From the NCBI RefSeq assembly GCF_011392125.1, contig NZ_JAAJBU010000009.1:1-64000 (forward strand): 64,000 nucleotides of DNA, in the 5' to 3' direction. The stretch comes from Flavobacterium lotistagni (GTDB lineage Bacteria; Bacteroidota; Bacteroidia; Flavobacteriales; Flavobacteriaceae). Under the pieces are notes generated by a model that ran no database searches, was not told the origin of the DNA, and saw only the letters and a list, made by a program, of their open reading frames with translations. This document shows positions 8,501-17,786 of the stretch, one piece after another (positions within the stretch are counted from its first letter, which is position 1; each line of letters starts with the position of its first letter). The translations under genes were made by a program, and so were the position numbers.

Positions 8501-11339
8501 AGGAACTTCACCTGGAAATATTACCTTGACAGGCAATACAGGAACCATCCAATGGCAATCTTCATCAGATAATATTACTTTCACGAATATTACAGGAGCT
8601 ACAGCGGCTACTTTGACTAGTGCACAGATGGGAACTTTAACCACCACGCGTTATTATCGTGCGGTAGTAACCAGTGGAGTATGTGCCTCGGTTACTTCAT
8701 CTTCGGTGACGGTTAATGTGGTTACTTCAGTAGCAGGTACTGTTTCGGCGAATCAAATAATTTGTACAGGGACACAGCCTGGGAATATTACCCTGACAGG
8801 TAATACGGGAAACATCCAATGGCAATCTTCAACTAATAATACTACTTTCACAAATATTGCTGGAGCTACTTCAGCTACTTTGACTAGCGCACAGATGGGA
8901 ACTTTAACCGCTACGCGCTATTATCGTGCGGTAGTAACTAACAGCCCATGTGCTGCGGTGAATTCAGCTTCAGTTACAGTAACCGTAAGTACGGCTTCGA
9001 TAGCAGGCACAGTGTCGGCCAATCAAACGATTTGTTCAGGAACTTCACCAGGGAATATCACCCTAACAGGCAATACAGGAACCATCCATTGGCAATCTTC
9101 ACCAGATAATATTACTTTCACGAATATCGCCGGAGCGACAGGAGCTACTTTGACGAGTGTACAGATGGGAGCAATCAACGCGACTACTTATTATAGAGCA
9201 GTAGTGACTAATGGCGGATGTGCTTCGGTAAACACTGCTTCGGTTACCGTAACCACCAATGCGGTTTCAGTAGCAGGCACAGTTTCGGCCAATCAATCGA
9301 TTTGCACGGGTACACAACCTGGGAATATTACCTTGACAGGCAACACCGGAACGATTCAATGGCAGTCATCAACAAACAATACTACTTTCACGAATATCGC
9401 CGGAGCTACGGCAGCCACTTTGACTAGCGGACAAATGGGTACTTTAACAGCCACGCGTTATTATCGTGCGGTAGTAACCAGTGGAGTATGTGCCTCGGCT
9501 GTATCTTCATCGGTTACAGTAACCGTAAGTACTGCTTCAGTAGCAGGTACAGTGTCGGCTAATCAAACGATTTGTTCAGGAACCCAACCTGGGAATATTG
9601 CTTTAACAGGTAATACAGGAACCATTCAATGGCAATCATCGACCAATAATACTACTTTCACGAATATTGCCGGAGCTACAGGAGCTACTTTGACCAGTGC
9701 GCAGATGGGAACTATCAGCGCGACGACTTATTATAGAGCAGTGGTGACTAATGGCGGATGTGCCTCTGTGAATACATCAGTAGTAACTATCTCTACCGGT
9801 GCCACCACCACTTGGAATGGTAGCGCATGGAGCAACGGAACGCCTAGTTCAACCTCGGCGGTTGTTTTTACTGCAAATTATACCACAACCACTAATTTGG
9901 AGGCTTGTACCATTAATGTGACCAATAATGCATCAGTGATTATATCTAGTGGCAATAATGTAACGATTAATGGAGTCTTGACTGTTGATGCGGGAAGTAA
10001 TTTTACCCTGAAAAGTAATGCTAATTTGTTGCAGAATACAAATGTGGTTAATTCTGGGAATATTATTGTAGAGCGCACTTCGGCTCCATTGATGCGCCAA
10101 GATTATGTTATGTGGTCTTCACCGGTTGACAATCAATTTTTACAGCCTTTCTCGCCAGAAACTCTGCCTAATCGTTTCTACACTTATGACCCAAATACAA
10201 ATTTATATGTTGCTGTAGCAACTCCTTCCGCTGCAACCTTTGAAACCGCAAAAGGCTATCTTATCCGAATGCCTAACAATCACCCAGCAACACCCACTAA
10301 TTGGACGGGTGCTTTCATAGGGAATCCTCACAACGGCGATGTCAATGTAGCTGTTACTAACGGAGGTTACAATGCGATTGGTAATCCGTATCCATCTGCT
10401 ATTGATGCCGATACATTTATTGCCGCCAATGGATTAACTGAGGCATTGTATTTTTGGAGAAAAACCAATAACACTGTAACTACTTCTTATGCTACTTATA
10501 CTTTGGCTGGTGGAACTTCTAATTCAGGAAGTGATCCGTTGTCTTTAGTGCCCAATGGGATTATTCAGCCTTGTCAGGGTTTTATTGCCAAAGCAACTTC
10601 CTCTACTATTTCTTTTACCAATTCAATGCGTATAGGGAACTCTAATGCCCCGTTTCTAAGAATGACCAATGAACGAAGCAGGATATGGCTGAATTTAACC
10701 TCTACGGAAGGTTTCTTTGGACAAACACTCGTGGCTTACATGCCCAATGCAACAGCAGGGATTGATCCAGCTATAGATGGCCGTTTTTTTAATGATAGCC
10801 CTACGGCGCTGACTTCGCTTATTGATAATCAAGAGTATGCTATTCAAGGTCGGGGAACTTTCACGTCAAACGACATTGTTCCGTTAGGATTCAAATCACA
10901 ATTAGGAGGAACTTACACGATTGCTATTAATAATATTGACGGATTGTTTGCGAGTGCTGGGCAAAATATATATCTGAATGATAACTTTACCAATACCCTT
11001 CATGATTTGACCGCTGCACCATATGTTTTTGCGTCAGAAGCTGGAGTTTTTAATTCTCGTTTCGAATTGCGCTATGAAAATCTGCTCACGGTAAAAGAAG
11101 GTTCATTCACCAATAATTCGGTTGTCGTATACAAGCAAGATAATGAAGCAGTTGTTCATTCAAGCAATGTCTTGATTGATAAGATAGAAATTTACGATGT
11201 TAATGGAAGGCTTTTGTTAGTGAAAGAAGCAGTCAATGCAGGAGAAGTTCGTTTTAGTTTGCCAACGGTTAAAGGAGTATTGATGGTAAAAGTAACTTCT
11301 GAGCAGAATCAAGTTGTTGTCAAGAAGATTGTCAACTAA
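5511..11339 (+). CDS. Giant T9SS-secreted protein with PA14-like domain and ten Ig-like repeats
   Basis: A 1942-residue protein. The hydrophobic signal core begins only near residue 35 (ALMIVMLLF, cleavage near residue 52), giving a long basic N-region; a start at M37 would leave no positive charge. Residues of about 180-345 resemble a PA14-type domain (SGDDGIRIYVDGVKVFDEW). Ten 90-residue Ig-like repeats, each starting SVAGTVSANQ and containing two cysteines, fill residues 534 to about 1429. The C-terminal module (WSSPVD, GNPYPS, LYFWRK) and the type C T9SS signal (VVVYKQ, GRLLLVK, KKIVN) closely match the preceding gene. A cell-surface adhesin is the best inference. Near-identical repeats make it prone to copy-number change and to assembly error. 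Confidence 0.87.
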   Translation: MQEIILKRKHRLVSSSFHRLSAPTATSQIQSIKKALMIVMLLFAYANDLHSQCAYTGTPLTQVGSTYTFCVDNLTTITTGTVNAGQYVVVDVVKGFDYTFSVGNVFNGGRNENLTVLNATTNASVTPVATASGTSGATLNWTASISGQIKLLLSHSACTNDNRTGGALTLTLTGIGNTQDSETAYGTDQWIGHVYNWAGAPAPGGASPSSPTASYPFTTDNYVGYYPVTTETLSEGFGGNNSCLPIYSNGAIRTNMYTETFAIRYRMRSTKVGCYEAAFSGDDGIRIYVDGVKVFDEWKEQVPTNYDNVLLYLNGNSEIIFDFYENGGQNVAGFSLTPFDPASNAVTPSLTTVCSGAAPTLDGSVYAYNGTTVNPSLSFQWQSSSDNITFTNISGATTEDYTPPAITTTTGNITRYYRRIVTASAATASGCTFTSNTATVVTSQGIAAVPGAITGTVTQCAALTGQTYSVAPVNNATSYNWTVPTGWTITAGAGTNAITVTTGAVGQNGNITVVSVNGCGSSAARSLAVTVNTSVAGTVSANQTICSGTSPGNIILTGNTGTIQWQSSPDNITFTNIAGATGATLTSVQMGAINATTYYRAVVTNGGCASVNTASVTVTTNAVSVAGTVSANQSICTGTQPGNITLTGNTGTIQWQSSTNNTTFTNIAGATAATLTSGQMGTLTATRYYRAVVTSGVCASAVSSSVTVTVSTASVAGTVSANQTICSGTQPGNIALTGNTGTIQWQSSTNNTTFTNIAGATGATLTSAQMGTISATTYYRAVVTNGGCASVNTASVTVTTNAVSVAGTVSANQTICSGTSPGNITLTGNTGTIQWQSSTNNTTFTNIAGATAATLTSGQMGTLTATRYYRAVVTSGVCASVTSSSVTVTVSTTSVAGTVSANQTICSGTQPGNISLTGNTGTIQWQSSTNNTTFTNIAGATGATLTSAQMGTLTATRYYRAVVTNSPCAAVNSASVTVTVSTASVAGTVSANQTICSGTSPGNITLTGNTGTIQWQSSSDNITFTNITGATAATLTSAQMGTLTTTRYYRAVVTSGVCASVTSSSVTVNVVTSVAGTVSANQIICTGTQPGNITLTGNTGNIQWQSSTNNTTFTNIAGATSATLTSAQMGTLTATRYYRAVVTNSPCAAVNSASVTVTVSTASIAGTVSANQTICSGTSPGNITLTGNTGTIHWQSSPDNITFTNIAGATGATLTSVQMGAINATTYYRAVVTNGGCASVNTASVTVTTNAVSVAGTVSANQSICTGTQPGNITLTGNTGTIQWQSSTNNTTFTNIAGATAATLTSGQMGTLTATRYYRAVVTSGVCASAVSSSVTVTVSTASVAGTVSANQTICSGTQPGNIALTGNTGTIQWQSSTNNTTFTNIAGATGATLTSAQMGTISATTYYRAVVTNGGCASVNTSVVTISTGATTTWNGSAWSNGTPSSTSAVVFTANYTTTTNLEACTINVTNNASVIISSGNNVTINGVLTVDAGSNFTLKSNANLLQNTNVVNSGNIIVERTSAPLMRQDYVMWSSPVDNQFLQPFSPETLPNRFYTYDPNTNLYVAVATPSAATFETAKGYLIRMPNNHPATPTNWTGAFIGNPHNGDVNVAVTNGGYNAIGNPYPSAIDADTFIAANGLTEALYFWRKTNNTVTTSYATYTLAGGTSNSGSDPLSLVPNGIIQPCQGFIAKATSSTISFTNSMRIGNSNAPFLRMTNERSRIWLNLTSTEGFFGQTLVAYMPNATAGIDPAIDGRFFNDSPTALTSLIDNQEYAIQGRGTFTSNDIVPLGFKSQLGGTYTIAINNIDGLFASAGQNIYLNDNFTNTLHDLTAAPYVFASEAGVFNSRFELRYENLLTVKEGSFTNNSVVVYKQDNEAVVHSSNVLIDKIEIYDVNGRLLLVKEAVNAGEVRFSLPTVKGVLMVKVTSEQNQVVVKKIVN
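7110..9797 (+). repeat. Ten tandem 270-bp repeats encoding Ig-like domains
   Basis: Units begin at 7110, 7380, 7650, 7920, 8190, 8460, 8727, 8997, 9267 and 9537. Nine are 270 bp or nearly so and the sixth is 267 bp (one codon shorter). Three variants of the unit's end alternate: NGGCASVN, SGVCAS and NSPCAAVN. Units 1-3 and units 8-10 form a higher-order repeat: bases 7203-7849 equal 9090-9736 without mismatch. Confidence 0.95.
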
Positions 11340-11546
11340 TCTTTGAACTATACCTTAATATTTAGTAAGCCTATTTTAATTAGCAAGGTTTTGTGTCTAA
11401 AAGGTTCATTCGCCGCCTAGCAGCAGCAAAATGCTCCACGAAATGCACTTTTTTTAGCCGAAATACTTCAGATTTGAAAAAAGTGTAAGTTCAACGAGTT
11501 TTGGTGTTAGTTACCGAAGCAATTTCAGTAGGCGTGGGTGTTGCCC

Positions 11547-11554
11547 TAGATTTG
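11547..11554 (+). promoter_or_regulatory. Possible -7 box for the small secreted gene
   Basis: TAGATTTG fits TAnnTTTG. If used, transcription starts near 11561, which rules out an ATG at 11557 and favours the one at 11584. No good TTG lies 19 bases upstream. Confidence 0.4.
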
Positions 11555-11583
11555 TCATGTACAAACAAAGTAACACACACGAT

Positions 11584-11898
11584 ATGAACACAACAGCAAA
11601 CACTACTTCAAACGCAATCAAAATGATGGTTGTTTTGGTAATGATGATGTTGTCTTCGGTGAGCTTTGCCCAAACAGCGATTGAAACTCCAGTAGCAGCT
11701 ACATCAACTACAGTAGAGTCAAATGCTTCAATCAACACGATTTCTTGGTTCATGGGTACAAAACAAACTACCAACGAGAACATCACCAAAGAAACTTCTT
11801 CAAAAAAGCAAATGATGACTTCTGGTATCGCACCGAACAGATTGCTTATCAAAACGTTTTTGAAAAAAGCGTCACAATACGCTTCAAACATCGCATAG
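11584..11898 (+). CDS. Small secreted protein of unknown function
   Basis: A 104-residue protein using the in-frame ATG at 11584; a start at 11557 would add nine residues. A signal peptide (AIKMMVVLVMMMLSSVSFAQ) occupies residues 11-30. The mature part is Thr/Ser/Asn-rich, then SSKKQMMTSGIAP, ending in a basic tail (RLLIKTFLKKASQY). No domain or T9SS signal is recognised. A second copy, identical over its last 19 codons, stops at position 60, so the gene recurs among the adhesin genes. An accessory, chaperone or regulatory role for the adhesins is possible but unproven. Confidence 0.7.
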   Translation: MNTTANTTSNAIKMMVVLVMMMLSSVSFAQTAIETPVAATSTTVESNASINTISWFMGTKQTTNENITKETSSKKQMMTSGIAPNRLLIKTFLKKASQYASNIA

Positions 11899-11965
11899 TT
11901 TTATTTTAACATAGTTAGGTTAACTCAAGAGAAGCCTCCTTCGTCAAGGGAGGTTTTTCGTTTTT
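11839..11965. repeat. Long direct repeat, copy 2 (partner at 1-127)
   Basis: Identical over 127 bases to the left edge of the window, in the same orientation and 11,838 bp away. Together the copies bracket the adhesin genes at 518 and 5511. Confidence 0.97.
11935..11965 (+). terminator. Rho-independent terminator of the small secreted gene
   Basis: CCTCC (11935-11939) pairs with GGAGG (11949-11953), followed by T-runs. It is identical to the terminator at 97-127. Confidence 0.8.
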
Positions 11966-12358
11966 ATAAAAGTATAATTAGGTAGCATTTTTAAAGTGTA
12001 TATATATTAAGGTATAAAATGTAGTAAAGTTGCTAAGGGAAATTATTTGCTCATAAGAATAATGATTTCTTATTTATCTGAATGACTTGGTTTTATATAT
12101 TCCTTTAATGTTGCAGAAGCATGAATAATCTATGTTGAATTTTGTAAGTATTTTTGATTATATTTTTTAAGAAAAGCGCACTTTGTCGGTGTTAAAATGT
12201 ATTTCAACGGAGCTTAATGAATTTTAAGACGATTAATTTTGTAGTACAATTGATTTCTTCTAAATTTATTTCCAAAAATTTAACCTAAAATTTAGATTTA
12301 CCCTTATTTAATTGCTAAGAAAAAACCAAACAGCCTCATTTCATTAAATTATAACATT
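11966..12358. other. AT-rich leader region with a possible -7 box
   Basis: No coding frame is supported in these 393 bases. TAATTTTG at 12234-12241 fits the -7 consensus for the gene at 12359 but lacks a clear TTG 19 bases upstream. If used, the leader would be about 110 bases long. No RNA motif was recognised. Confidence 0.4.
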
Positions 12359-15300
12359 ATGACAAAAAAATTACTTCTTAACTCAAGCGCCTACTTCTCA
12401 GTCGGCAAAGCAAAAGTGAATTCATTTTTTTATTCCTTCTTGTTTATCTCGGCTTTGTTCTTATTGAGTGGATCAATTCATGCTCAAGGTAATTTTGCTA
12501 ATGACTATACTTTTGCTCAATCAACGGGTCCTGCTTATGTGGACATGGTTGGTGGAACTTCGGTGTCTGGAGCAGCAGGAGTAAGTTTTGGAGGTGCTGC
12601 ACAGATTAATGCAACTGGTATTTCGATTGGATTTAACTTTGCATTCAACAATGCGCTATATAGCACGGTAACAATTTCAGACAATGGTTACATCACTTTT
12701 GGTTCAACCTCGCCAGCAGGAGCAACTACTCCTATAAGTAGTGGTACCGCATATAGTGGAGCCATTTCAGGTTTTGGTGCTAACTTAGCTGGAAATATTC
12801 AACTCGGAGCAAGTACTGCTTATTTAAATGACGGAGCAGATATCAAATATTTGACAACTGGCTCGGCAGGAAGTCAGGTTTTTACTGTCGAGTACAAAAA
12901 CATGAAGCGTCGAAACCTTACCACAAACTTGGATGGGTTTGTTAATTTTCAAATTCGTTTGTATGAGGCGGATATGAGGATTGAGATTCAATATAAGTCG
13001 TGGACCACTGCTTCAGCAACTTCTACAACCGGTCAAGTAGGGTTGAGGGGTTTGACTAATACAAGTTTTAGTAATAGAATTGGCCCTTGGTCAGCGACAG
13101 CTCCGGGTGTTGCTAATAACAATACCATTGCCTTGAATAATACTGTTGGTGGAGGACCGGCTGCAAATACCATGTTTACTTGGACACCTTCTTGTTTCAA
13201 TACGACTAACTTGGTCACTAATTTACAAGTTGATAATACCACGGTAAATTTCAGTTGGACGGCCCCAGCTTTTGAAACAGCCTCTTTTGTAGATTATATT
13301 TGGGAAGTGCGCGAAACTGTATCGGGAACAACAATTGGTGGGCCAACCAATACCTCTTTAACTAGTGCCTCGATAACTGGTTTGGTTGCTGGTACATCTT
13401 ATACTTTTTTCGTTCGATCAAGTTGTAAACCTTTTGCTCAATGCATAACGGGATCATTAACGCCTTTATGTTCAACGCCAGTTTATCCTTATTCTGAAAA
13501 TTTTGAAGGGGTTACGGTTCCAGCCATCCCCAATTGTACTAGTACAGTCGTTACAACAGGTGCTGCTATGATTACGGTAAACAATGTAGTGCCTTATTAT
13601 GGTTTTACAAATAAAAATCTTAAAACGGCTAGTGTCGCTGCTACTGACACTTGGTTCTTTACCAGATTGATTTCATTAACAGCTGGTAATACCTATAGAG
13701 TGTCATATAAGTATGGAGGCTCGCGCGAGTTGGCTCAGTTCAACCAGAGAATGCAGGTTAAAATAGGCACTGTTAATACAGCTGCTGGTATGACTACTTT
13801 GCTAGCCAACCATGATGCGATTAAATCCTCTCCAAATACATTTACATTCCACTTTGTTGCTCCGGGCACCGGGAATTATTATCTAGGCTTCAATGGATAT
13901 GCGGCATTTAACCAAGGGTATTTGCAGATTGATGAAATTTCACTTGGAGATCCAACCTGTTCTCCGCCAACATCATTAACACCAGCTTCGGTTACTTATA
14001 ACTCTGCCATTGTAGGTTGGACTGCTCCATCACCAGCTCCATCTGCAGGTTATGAGTATTATGTATCTACTTCTGCAACTGCACCTATAGCTACTAGTTC
14101 AATATCTGGGGTAATCGCTGGAACGGTAACGACCTTAACTGGTTTAACATCTTCTACTACCTATTATATTTGGGTTAGATCTAATTGCGCTGGAGTATAT
14201 AGTGCTTGGTCAACATTGGCATCATTTACTACTTTGGCTCCTCCTCCCTCACCTTGTACTCCAGGACCAACGAGTGTTGACAGTCAAGGAATTATTAATG
14301 TGACTATTGGTTCTATTAATAATACTACTGGTGCTGAGACTGGTAATTATGGAAATTATACCAACTTGTCAACAAATATTTCTCAGAACACAACAGTAAA
14401 TATGTCAATCAGGTTCTCAATTGCAGGCTTTGTTGGGTCAGGATATTATACAAGAATCTGGATTGATTACAACGACGATGGCGATTTTTTTGATGCTGGC
14501 GAAACTGTATTTGATAATGGCGGTGCTGAATTGCCTAATGGATTAAATAATATCAGTTTTAATGTTCCTCTCACTGCTGCTCTAGGTCCTCATAGAATGC
14601 GTATTGGAGCTTCAGATGCCAATAATTTGTCTCAGGTTGTGGCACCTGCAACTACCAATGGTCCATGTTATACAGGTACATGGGGCACATTTGAAGATTA
14701 TTCAGTTTTTGTAACTTCACCGCCACCCCCTTTAACTATCTCGGGTTCATTCACTTCTTATTGTAATGGAGGATCGTCTCCTTTAATTACTTTAACCGCA
14801 GGAGCCGGTAGCTATGATAATTTTGTTTGGAATCCTAGTGTTGGTGTAACTGGCGATGCAATCTCAGGGTGGGTTTTCAATCCGACTAACTCAGGAGTAA
14901 ATACCTATACGCTTACAGCTACACAAGCTAGTGGATTGTTTTTGTCAAATACGGTTACTTATACTGTAACTGTATACGATGTTCCTACTCCAATTGTTTT
15001 CACTCCGTCAACGATTCCAGTATGCGCTGGTATTACGACTCCTATAGTAGCTACAGGAGGTATTGTTAATGGTGCTGTCGTGATTGAGGAAGACTTCAAT
15101 AGTCCAACCAATTCTTTTGTGTCGTTCAATACATCAACTGGTGGAACTAGACTTGGGCCAGCAGGTTCTACATGGACTTTGAGACCAAGCCCATATTTAG
15201 AGCCTTTCAATAGTTTTACTTTTTCAAGTAACGATTCTAGTCAGTTTTTTATGACCAATAGTGATGCTCAAGGTTCAGGAGGTAACACTAATACTGAAAT

Positions 15301-17761
15301 TGTGTCTCCTGATTTTGACTTGTCTACTTTTACTAATGTTTCGATGAGTTTTTGGCATCATTATGATGATTTAGGAGGTACAGCAGAAGTTCAGATTATG
15401 ATTGATACTAATGGTACACTTGATTTAAACGCTTCTGAGGTATGGACAACTTTACGGGTTTACAATTCTGATCAGGGAGGAAGAACTTCATTTGTAAATG
15501 AAATTATTGATTTGTCTGCTTATGCAATTCCTGCAAACACTCATGTTCGTATCAAATTCAAATACATTGATGCTCCATATGCTTGGTGGTGGTGTATTGA
15601 TAATTTTAAAATCACAGGAAGTACACCTGCTCTTTTAACATGGGCGCCAACAACTGGTTTGTGGCTTGATGCTGGGGCTACAGTACCATATGCGGGTACT
15701 GCTACAGGTGTAGTTTATGCTAAGTTAAACGCTGATCAAACCTACGTTGCTACTGCAGCAGCATTAACGCCTCCTTTCTGTGATACTAGTACGCCAGTAA
15801 CTGTCACAGTAACTCAAGCTGGTGCTGCAACGGGTAATCAAACTTTATCATGTGGCGATACTGCTATTTCTTCTAATATTACGCTAACAGGTTATGTTCC
15901 TAGTGTTCCTGCAACTATTGTAGGTTGGCAAATGGCTGATAATCCCGGATTTACCGGAGCTACCACAATTCCGGGTTCTGCTGGTAAAGACATCTTAACT
16001 CCGGCAGATGTAACGGGTCTTTCTAGTACCACCTACATTAGAGCAATGATTCAAGGTTGTCCGACACTTTTTTCGAACACTATTACAATTACTTATCCAA
16101 CTGTTACTTGGAATGGTGCGTGGAATCCTGGTCCTCCAACTCCAACGGATAATGTAACGGTTACTTCAGGTACTTTAACACTATCGGCAGATTTGTCAAT
16201 TTGTTCACTAAAAGTTAACAACGGCGCGACGGTGAATGTAAACCCGGGAGTAACGCTTACCGTCAATGGAATAGTTAATGTTGCTGCAACCGGAGCCTTG
16301 AATTTCTTGGATGATACGACATATCCTTTCTCCGGAGCGGCTAGTTTAATGCAGAATCCTTTAGCAACGACGAACACCAATATTTCTTCTGCTACCAATG
16401 TTAGTTATCAAAGAACCATTTATACTCGAAAATTTGACTATACTTATTGGTCTTCTCCGCTATCGAATACCGTATTGAATGTGTTTGCTCCAGGAACTTT
16501 AGCTGATAAGTATATTAGGTTTGATTCAAATGCCTATGTATGGACATACCCTTCTATTATTTCTACAATGACCCCTGGGGTGGGTTATGGTATTCGTGGA
16601 CCTCAAGGGCATCCAGTTAATACTTACCAAGAATCTATTCATATTTTTAAGGGTACACCTAACAATGGGAATTATAGTGTAACAGTATACAACAACTCTG
16701 CGGGCAACGATCTTAATTTTATTGGTAATCCTTACCCAAGCCCATTAAGTGCCGATCTTTTAATGGATGGAAACCCAGGAGTTTTAGGTACCCTAGGTAC
16801 AGGTACAACATTTTATTTCTGGACCCACAACACTTTGTTTAATGGAAGTAATTATGTGTCTAGTGATTTCGCAACCTATAATAGAACAGGAGGAACTTTA
16901 GGGGCAATCCCTACCGCAGGTGCGCCAGGTCTGAACAACGCTGTTCCAACAGGGATTATATCTTCAGGTCAAGGTTTTATGGCCAGAGTTGTAACTGCTG
17001 GAACTAGTACAGTTACGTTCAGAAATTCGATGCGTGTAGCTGGTTCGAATACACAGTTTTTCCGTATGTCTGCAACACAAGAGAAGCATAGGTTGTGGCT
17101 AGATTTAACGGACTCCGCTGGAGATAAGTTCAAACAATTGTTGGTTGGTTATGTAGAAAATGCTACCAATGAATATGAAAACGGTTTTGATGGAGAAGTT
17201 CTTGAGGCAGGTAATCCAATTAGTTTTTATTCGGTAGTCGATTCTAAAAATCTTACTATTCAAGGAAGATCCTTGCCTTTTGATTCAAATGATCAAGTGC
17301 CTCTGGGTTATAGAACTGATGCTGCTGGCAGCTTTACTATTGCGCTTTCTAATACAGATGGATTGCTTTCGGAAGTTACTACTCCTATATATATTGAAGA
17401 CACAGTATTAAATACTTATCACGATCTTAAATCAGGCTCATACACTTTTGTTACCGAAGCGGGGACTTTCAATAATCGCTTTGTGCTTCGCTACACTAAT
17501 TTGCTTAATGTTAGTCCGGTTGACTTTCAAGAAAATGACGTGATTGTATTCAAACAACTAGACGATATTCGCATTGAAACTTCAAAAATTAATATACAAT
17601 CAGTTAAGGTGTATGACGTTCAAGGACGTTTAATTATTTCAAGAAATAATGTGAATAGCAAGTCAATATTGTTGCCTAATCTTGGTTTGGCAAGTCAAGT
17701 TTTGATGGTTCAAATTGCCACTGTCAATGGTGATGTTGTCAATAAAAAAATAATTTTCTAA
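12359..17761 (+). CDS. Giant T9SS-secreted multidomain protein (FN3, GEVED, type C signal)
   Basis: A 1800-residue protein. The signal peptide has a 22-residue N-region, a core FFYSFLFISALFLL and cleavage near residue 43. Residues of about 50-270 form a domain with the motif IGFNFAFN...SDNGYITFGS, also found three times in the next gene. Fibronectin III-like stretches lie near residues 285-360 and 535-625. A GEVED domain lies at about 680-785 (IWIDYNDDGDF ... GTFEDYSVFV), and a jelly-roll-like region (EDFNSP ... WWWCIDNFKI) at about 905-1085. The C-terminal module (YWSSPL, GNPYPS, FYFWTH) and a type C T9SS signal (VIVFKQ, GRLIIS, KKIIF) follow. It is probably a surface adhesin or glycan-binding protein. 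Confidence 0.85.
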   Translation: MTKKLLLNSSAYFSVGKAKVNSFFYSFLFISALFLLSGSIHAQGNFANDYTFAQSTGPAYVDMVGGTSVSGAAGVSFGGAAQINATGISIGFNFAFNNALYSTVTISDNGYITFGSTSPAGATTPISSGTAYSGAISGFGANLAGNIQLGASTAYLNDGADIKYLTTGSAGSQVFTVEYKNMKRRNLTTNLDGFVNFQIRLYEADMRIEIQYKSWTTASATSTTGQVGLRGLTNTSFSNRIGPWSATAPGVANNNTIALNNTVGGGPAANTMFTWTPSCFNTTNLVTNLQVDNTTVNFSWTAPAFETASFVDYIWEVRETVSGTTIGGPTNTSLTSASITGLVAGTSYTFFVRSSCKPFAQCITGSLTPLCSTPVYPYSENFEGVTVPAIPNCTSTVVTTGAAMITVNNVVPYYGFTNKNLKTASVAATDTWFFTRLISLTAGNTYRVSYKYGGSRELAQFNQRMQVKIGTVNTAAGMTTLLANHDAIKSSPNTFTFHFVAPGTGNYYLGFNGYAAFNQGYLQIDEISLGDPTCSPPTSLTPASVTYNSAIVGWTAPSPAPSAGYEYYVSTSATAPIATSSISGVIAGTVTTLTGLTSSTTYYIWVRSNCAGVYSAWSTLASFTTLAPPPSPCTPGPTSVDSQGIINVTIGSINNTTGAETGNYGNYTNLSTNISQNTTVNMSIRFSIAGFVGSGYYTRIWIDYNDDGDFFDAGETVFDNGGAELPNGLNNISFNVPLTAALGPHRMRIGASDANNLSQVVAPATTNGPCYTGTWGTFEDYSVFVTSPPPPLTISGSFTSYCNGGSSPLITLTAGAGSYDNFVWNPSVGVTGDAISGWVFNPTNSGVNTYTLTATQASGLFLSNTVTYTVTVYDVPTPIVFTPSTIPVCAGITTPIVATGGIVNGAVVIEEDFNSPTNSFVSFNTSTGGTRLGPAGSTWTLRPSPYLEPFNSFTFSSNDSSQFFMTNSDAQGSGGNTNTEIVSPDFDLSTFTNVSMSFWHHYDDLGGTAEVQIMIDTNGTLDLNASEVWTTLRVYNSDQGGRTSFVNEIIDLSAYAIPANTHVRIKFKYIDAPYAWWWCIDNFKITGSTPALLTWAPTTGLWLDAGATVPYAGTATGVVYAKLNADQTYVATAAALTPPFCDTSTPVTVTVTQAGAATGNQTLSCGDTAISSNITLTGYVPSVPATIVGWQMADNPGFTGATTIPGSAGKDILTPADVTGLSSTTYIRAMIQGCPTLFSNTITITYPTVTWNGAWNPGPPTPTDNVTVTSGTLTLSADLSICSLKVNNGATVNVNPGVTLTVNGIVNVAATGALNFLDDTTYPFSGAASLMQNPLATTNTNISSATNVSYQRTIYTRKFDYTYWSSPLSNTVLNVFAPGTLADKYIRFDSNAYVWTYPSIISTMTPGVGYGIRGPQGHPVNTYQESIHIFKGTPNNGNYSVTVYNNSAGNDLNFIGNPYPSPLSADLLMDGNPGVLGTLGTGTTFYFWTHNTLFNGSNYVSSDFATYNRTGGTLGAIPTAGAPGLNNAVPTGIISSGQGFMARVVTAGTSTVTFRNSMRVAGSNTQFFRMSATQEKHRLWLDLTDSAGDKFKQLLVGYVENATNEYENGFDGEVLEAGNPISFYSVVDSKNLTIQGRSLPFDSNDQVPLGYRTDAAGSFTIALSNTDGLLSEVTTPIYIEDTVLNTYHDLKSGSYTFVTEAGTFNNRFVLRYTNLLNVSPVDFQENDVIVFKQLDDIRIETSKINIQSVKVYDVQGRLIISRNNVNSKSILLPNLGLASQVLMVQIATVNGDVVNKKIIF

Positions 17762-17786
17762 TAGATTTATTAAGGAATTAACAGAA

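Noticed and set aside
7331..9427. Identical 69-residue frames (MCFGKH...) repeated at 7331, 7871 and 9218
   Set aside because: They are +1/+2 frame shadows of the 270-bp Ig-like repeats; their identity follows from the repeat itself.
7110..9797. Regularly spaced repeats considered as a CRISPR array
   Set aside because: Units are 270 bp, stay in one reading frame and have no unique spacers; no cas gene is present.
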